Below, piece after piece: positions 60,206 through 64,000 of a stretch of DNA of 64,000 nucleotides. Location of the stretch: the NCBI GenBank assembly GCA_022799115.1, contig JAAWNT010000005.1, forward strand, positions 1 to 64,000. The letters run 5' to 3'. Every line of letters starts with the position of its first letter. The stretch's first letter is position 1. The notes under the pieces are model-generated. The model saw nothing but the letters and a program-made list of their open reading frames with translations, had not been told where the DNA came from and searched no databases. The stretch is from Clostridiales bacterium. GTDB taxonomy: Bacteria > Bacillota > Clostridia > Oscillospirales > Acutalibacteraceae. Made by a program: the position numbers and the translations under genes.

Positions 60206-60247
60206 GCAATGAAACGCGGCGAAAGCCCAAGAAAGGATGTTGTGATT

Positions 60248-61261
60248 ATGAGCAAGACCATCATTCCAAAAGACTATCAACCTTCCATAGGATTGGGGTT
60301 ATCGGAAACTCAGGCCGCTATCAGTAAAATTAAAAACTGCTTTGCAAATCAACTTCGAGGCGCTTTGTGTCTGGCAAGGGTATCGGCTCCGCTGTTTGTG
60401 GATCCTTCCACCGGACTTAACGACGATCTAAACGGCGTGGAGCGGGCGGTGAGCTTTGACATCAAGGAAACCGGAACCACCGCTCAGGTAGTGCATTCCC
60501 TGGCCAAATGGAAACGCATGGCGCTGCATGAATATGAATTTCAGCCTCACACAGGCTTATACACCGATATGAACGCCATCCGGCGGGACGAAAGCTTAGA
60601 CAACCTGCATTCCATTTATGTGGATCAATGGGATTGGGAAACCGTCATCCATCCCGAGGACCGCACCGTCGTCTATTTAAAGAATACCGTCAACCGCATC
60701 GTAGACGCTATTTGGAGAACTCTGGAATGTATCAAAACGGAATACCCGCAAATTCACGTTTCCCTCTCCAAAAACGTCAGCTTTGTCACCACCCAGGAGT
60801 TGGAGGATCAATACCCCAGCCTTTCTCCAAAGGAACGTGAAAACGAATACCTCAAAGAGCACAAAACCGCCTTTGTCATGCAGATCGGCGACACGCTGCA
60901 CTCAGGCCAAAGGCACGACGGCCGCGCCCCCGATTATGACGACTGGAGTTTAAACGGCGATATCGTCTTCTGGAACGAGGTGTTAGGCTGCGCTTTCGAG
61001 GTTTCCTCTATGGGGATCCGGGTGGACGCGAAGGCTCTTGCTGCGCAACTCAAAAAGGCCGGCTGTGAGGATCGTACTCGGCTTCCCTTCCACCAAATGG
61101 TGGCAAACGGCGTTCTTCCGCTCACCATGGGCGGCGGAATCGGCCAGTCCCGGCTATGTATGCTGCTGCTGGGTAAAGCGCACATTGGCGAGGTGCAAGC
61201 CTCCATCTGGGATTCGGACACCAGAGAAATCTGCCAGTCAGCCGGAATCCGTTTATTATAA
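60248..61261 (+). CDS. asnA: aspartate-ammonia ligase
   Basis: Makes asparagine from aspartate, ammonia and ATP. The 337-residue class II aaRS-like enzyme begins MSKTIIPKDYQPSIGL and has NDDLNGVERAVSF, LHSIYVDQWDWE, GRAPDYDDW, FEVSSMGIRVD and GGGIGQSRLCMLLL, all characteristic. The frame extends upstream through the leader; the ATG at 60248 has AAAGGA about ten bases before it. The type III glutamine synthetase gene follows by 48 bases, probably in the same transcript. Confidence 0.96.
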   Translation: MSKTIIPKDYQPSIGLGLSETQAAISKIKNCFANQLRGALCLARVSAPLFVDPSTGLNDDLNGVERAVSFDIKETGTTAQVVHSLAKWKRMALHEYEFQPHTGLYTDMNAIRRDESLDNLHSIYVDQWDWETVIHPEDRTVVYLKNTVNRIVDAIWRTLECIKTEYPQIHVSLSKNVSFVTTQELEDQYPSLSPKERENEYLKEHKTAFVMQIGDTLHSGQRHDGRAPDYDDWSLNGDIVFWNEVLGCAFEVSSMGIRVDAKALAAQLKKAGCEDRTRLPFHQMVANGVLPLTMGGGIGQSRLCMLLLGKAHIGEVQASIWDSDTREICQSAGIRLL

Positions 61262-61309
61262 GGACCATAGGAAACAAATGAGCAGAATACAAAAACTGGG
61301 GGTCATGTT

Positions 61310-63412
61310 ATGAGCTTAAAAAGCAATATGGTTCCGAATTTATTCGGAAGTATGGTTTTTAACGATCAAGTCATGCGGGAGCGCCTACCCAAAGAAACCT
61401 ACCGGGCGCTAAAAAAGACCATTGAAAATGGCAAAAGCCTGGATAAAACCATTGCGCATGTGGTGGCCAACGCCATGAAGGACTGGGCCGTAGAGAAGGG
61501 AGTCACCCATTTCACCCACTGGTTCCAACCCATGACCGGGATCACCGCCGAAAAGCACGACAGTTTTATCTCTCCCACCGGAGACGGCGGTATCATCATG
61601 GAGTTTTCCGGCAAAGAACTGGTCAAGGGCGAACCCGACGCCTCCAGCTTTCCCTCGGGAGGATTGCGCGCCACCTTTGAGGCCAGGGGGTATACCGCCT
61701 GGGATCCCTCCTCCTACGCGTTTATCAAGGACGACACCCTATGCATTCCCACCGTGTTTTGCTCTTACAGCGGAGAGGCGCTGGATAAAAAGACCCCTTT
61801 GCTGCGCTCTATGGAGGCCATTAACAAGCAAGCGCTTCGTATTTTGAAGCTGTTCGGCAATGAGGAAGTCAAACGGGTCACCACCACAGTGGGCCCGGAA
61901 CAGGAGTATTTCCTCATTGACCGCAAATTGTACGAACAAAGGGAAGATCTGGTGCTGTGCGGCCGCACTCTATTCGGTGCAAAGCCTCCCAAGGGACAGG
62001 AACTGGAGGATCATTATTTTGGCGCCATTAAGCCTCGAGTATCCGCCTATATGAAGGAATTGGATCAAGAGCTTTGGAAACTGGGGGTGCTGGCCAAGAC
62101 CAAACACAATGAAGTTGCCCCCGCCCAGCACGAGCTTGCCCCTATCTTTACCAATACCAACCTGGCCACTGACCATAATCAGCTCACAATGGAGATGATG
62201 AAAAAGGTGGCCAAGCGTCATGGTTTGGCCTGTCTTCTTCATGAAAAGCCCTTTGAAGGAGTCAACGGAAGCGGTAAGCACAACAACTGGTCCATATCTA
62301 CCGATACGGGTGTAAACCTGCTGGAGCCTGGGGAATCCCCCAGTGAAAACGCTCAATTTCTGTTGTTTCTATCCGCCGTCATCAAGGCGGTGGATGAATA
62401 CCAGGATCTTCTGCGCATCTCGGTGGCCAGCGCCGCCAACGATCACCGGCTTGGCGCTAACGAAGCTCCTCCCGCCATTGTCTCCATGTTCTTAGGAGAC
62501 GAGCTTACCGGCATTCTGGAGGCCATCGAAAACGACGTGGAATACAATCAAAGAAACAAAGAGGAGATGAGGGTCGGCGTACATATTCTTCCCCGTTTTC
62601 CCAAGGATACCACAGACCGCAACCGCACCTCTCCGTTCGCCTTTACCGGCAACAAATTTGAGTTCCGGATGCTGGGTTCTAAATTCTCCATCGCAGGACC
62701 CAATATTATTCTCAATACCATTGTAGCGGAGGAGCTTTCTCAGTTTGCCGACCAACTGGAACAGTCCCAGGATTTTCAACAGGATCTACACGACTTAATT
62801 CGCGGTACCATCGCCCGGCATAAGAGAATCATCTTTAACGGCAACAATTACTCCAACGAATGGGTAGAAGAAGCAAAGACGCGCGGGCTCTTAAATCTTA
62901 AAACCACGGCGGACGCGCTCCCTCATTTTATCCATCAAAAGAACATCGACCTGTTCACCAAACACAAAATATTTACCTCAGCCGAAATGTACTCCCGGTA
63001 TGAGATTCAGCTGGAGGACTATTGCAAATCCTTGAATATCGAAGCCCTCACTATGATTGATATGGTGAATAAGGACATTCTTCCGGCGGTCAACCGCTAT
63101 TTAAATGATCTAACCGTTACGGCGCTCAATAAGAAATCGCTTTGTACTTCTATTGATTGCAGCATGGAGCAATCTCTGATCCGCGAACTGTCTACTCTGT
63201 CCGCAGATTTATTCCAAAAAATCCGGGAACTTGCCCAAGCAATCCGTGCGGGAAAAGAGGATCCCCAGGTCTTGGAGCAGGCTCATTATTACCGCGATGT
63301 GATCCTTCCGCTGATGGATCAGGTCCGCCAGCCCGCAGATCAGTTGGAATCTCTCACCGGAGACGGGTACTGGCCCTACCCCACCTACCGGGAGCTGCTG
63401 TTCCTGGTGTAA
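61310..63412 (+). CDS. glnN: glutamine synthetase, type III
   Basis: A second, structurally distinct ATP-dependent glutamine synthetase, 700 residues, dodecameric in the family. Type III motifs are visible: [62 protein letters not shown] and [21 protein letters not shown] lies about eight bases before the ATG. It follows asnA by 48 bases. Ammonium-using enzymes from two GS families within 10 kb are both behind predicted ANTAR-controlled terminators. Confidence 0.97.
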   Translation: MSLKSNMVPNLFGSMVFNDQVMRERLPKETYRALKKTIENGKSLDKTIAHVVANAMKDWAVEKGVTHFTHWFQPMTGITAEKHDSFISPTGDGGIIMEFSGKELVKGEPDASSFPSGGLRATFEARGYTAWDPSSYAFIKDDTLCIPTVFCSYSGEALDKKTPLLRSMEAINKQALRILKLFGNEEVKRVTTTVGPEQEYFLIDRKLYEQREDLVLCGRTLFGAKPPKGQELEDHYFGAIKPRVSAYMKELDQELWKLGVLAKTKHNEVAPAQHELAPIFTNTNLATDHNQLTMEMMKKVAKRHGLACLLHEKPFEGVNGSGKHNNWSISTDTGVNLLEPGESPSENAQFLLFLSAVIKAVDEYQDLLRISVASAANDHRLGANEAPPAIVSMFLGDELTGILEAIENDVEYNQRNKEEMRVGVHILPRFPKDTTDRNRTSPFAFTGNKFEFRMLGSKFSIAGPNIILNTIVAEELSQFADQLEQSQDFQQDLHDLIRGTIARHKRIIFNGNNYSNEWVEEAKTRGLLNLKTTADALPHFIHQKNIDLFTKHKIFTSAEMYSRYEIQLEDYCKSLNIEALTMIDMVNKDILPAVNRYLNDLTVTALNKKSLCTSIDCSMEQSLIRELSTLSADLFQKIRELAQAIRAGKEDPQVLEQAHYYRDVILPLMDQVRQPADQLESLTGDGYWPYPTYRELLFLV

Positions 63413-63822
63413 TCACCGCTTTTGATTATTCCCTTTTCTTAATCGGATACGGTCTGCGTGCCGCCTGATTTCTTTTGCGGCGTATGGTCCCGATTAAGAT
63501 TGCCGCGATTAACCGTTTCGGAAATGCGTTTAATGGATGCGGATGTATCCCTTTTCTCTCTCCTTTTCAGGCCCAATCTCTTCTTTGAGACGACATCCCC
63601 CTAGTTCCTTTTGCAACACTTCTTTCCTGCAACCCGCAGAAGGCTTTAACAGCAGCTCTCCAAGAGGGCGACCTTACAGTTTGCGTTCAGCAAGCGCTTT
63701 CCTCTCCCGTATCCATCCCCTCCAACTGGCGAAACCGTCAGGTTCCGTCCTCGTAGATCCGGAACGGGATTCATTTGCGGCGTTCTTATCGGTCCATCCC
63801 GATCGGCGCGTTGATCGTTCCC
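63413..63822. other. gene-free stretch between glnN and amt
   Basis: About 410 bases without a supported gene. It holds an inverted repeat (63438-63498). A TATAAA box at 63823-63828 lies at its right end with only a weak -35 (GATCGG-like at the right distance), so amt may have its own weak promoter or be partly read from glnN. Confidence 0.45.
63438..63498. repeat. long-spaced inverted repeat
   Basis: CTTAATCGG (63438-63446) and CCGATTAAG (63490-63498) are perfect inverted copies, with a further GCCGCC/GCGGC pairing inside, so the whole can fold as a large hairpin after glnN. There is no T run after it. Confidence 0.5.
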
Positions 63823-63833
63823 TATAAAAAACT

Positions 63834-63879
63834 ACACAAAGGCGTGTGTTTTGCTTGAAACAAAACACACGCCTTTGTG
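63834..63879 (+). promoter_or_regulatory. amt leader: A1/G4 hexaloop hairpin overlapping a 19-bp hairpin
   Basis: ACAC, loop AAAGGC, GTGT (63834-63847) forms a small hairpin with the same loop as the glt leader. The same bases are the 5' arm of a perfect 19-base-pair hairpin (63835-63853 with 63861-63879, loop CTTGAAA). That hairpin ends 3 bases before AGGAGG. It has only a short T run (CCTTTGTG), so it may be a weak terminator or may hinder ribosome loading. Confidence 0.6.
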
Positions 63880-63895
63880 CTGAGGAGGTAATAAC

Positions 63896-64000
63896 ATGTC
63901 AGGAATTTATTCTTCGGTCAATACCATTTGGGTCCTATTGGGGGCCGCTCTGGTATTCTTTATGCAGGCCGGCTTCGCTATGGTAGAAACCGGCTTCACA
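63896..64000 (+). CDS. amt: ammonium transporter (AmtB type), 5' part, cut by window edge
   Basis: The first 35 codons of an ammonium channel gene. The segment starts [19 protein letters not shown] and goes on into the first membrane helix with [13 protein letters not shown], a hallmark of Amt proteins. AGGAGG lies nine bases before the ATG. It follows asnA and glnN, so ammonium uptake and assimilation are together. The rest of the gene, and any glnB-type partner, lies outside the window. Confidence 0.93.
   Translation, partial: MSGIYSSVNTIWVLLGAALVFFMQAGFAMVETGFT

Noticed and set aside
59821-60247. Mobile element between the divergent nitrogen operons
   Set aside because: The inverted repeats here are terminator and hexaloop hairpins placed right after promoters. 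There is no transposase, target duplication or terminal repeat.
63537-63827. 96-codon plus-strand frame between glnN and amt
   Set aside because: Low-complexity Ser/Arg/Pro-rich translation without ribosome site; typical of non-coding sequence.

Overview
The window looks like the chromosome of an anaerobic, endospore-forming member of the class Clostridia (Bacillota), probably near the Oscillospirales. The reasons are spoVS next to rny and a ymdB-like gene, a T-box in front of thrS, a type III glutamine synthetase beside a type I enzyme, DapL-type lysine synthesis, a VanR/VanS pair, many TTG starts behind strong Shine-Dalgarno sites, and balanced base composition. No phage, insertion sequence, CRISPR array or rRNA was seen. 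This placement is an inference from gene content.

Left part (1-16.3 kb): tRNA-Gly, a DUF4358 protein, thrS with a full T-box leader, then rny, ymdB-like, spoVS, fakA and recG on the plus strand. Converging on them from the right are sbcC, sbcD and a small phosphoesterase. Middle (16.4-43.7 kb): a penicillin-binding D,D-carboxypeptidase, a VanR/VanS pair with a VanY-like peptidase and a DUF1638 protein, a split transketolase, an oppBCDFA operon, nucleoside salvage (deoD-cdd), a MATE transporter, a LUD protein, an M29 aminopeptidase, an AraC regulator, tadA, a CPBP protease, an ApgM-type mutase (or homoserine kinase) and a B12-binding radical SAM protein.

Right part (43.9-64 kb): a nitrogen assimilation island. 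A 16-kb minus-strand gene train runs from a split, archaeal-style glutamate synthase (glutaminase, FMN synthase, ferredoxin, FAD protein and GXGXG domain on separate genes) through type I glnA, an ANTAR regulator, carA, carB fused in frame to dapF, pyrG, nadE and dapL. Divergent from it are asnA and the type III glutamine synthetase gene, followed by an ammonium transporter cut by the window edge. Nearly every product makes or spends glutamine, ammonia or glutamate.

The most interesting signal is in the three leaders of this island (glt train, asnA, amt). Each has, just after its -10 box, a small hairpin with a six-base loop AAAGGC or AAGGGC. This is the A1/G4 pattern that ANTAR proteins bind. 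In each case the 3' side of that hairpin is also the 5' side of a stronger downstream hairpin, which is a clear intrinsic terminator in two of the three. The only ANTAR gene in the window lies inside the regulated train and has a receiver domain without its phosphoacceptor aspartate. Together they read as a self-contained antitermination regulon for nitrogen assimilation. The second main point is the carB-dapF fusion, which keeps an internal ribosome site and start codon for dapF.
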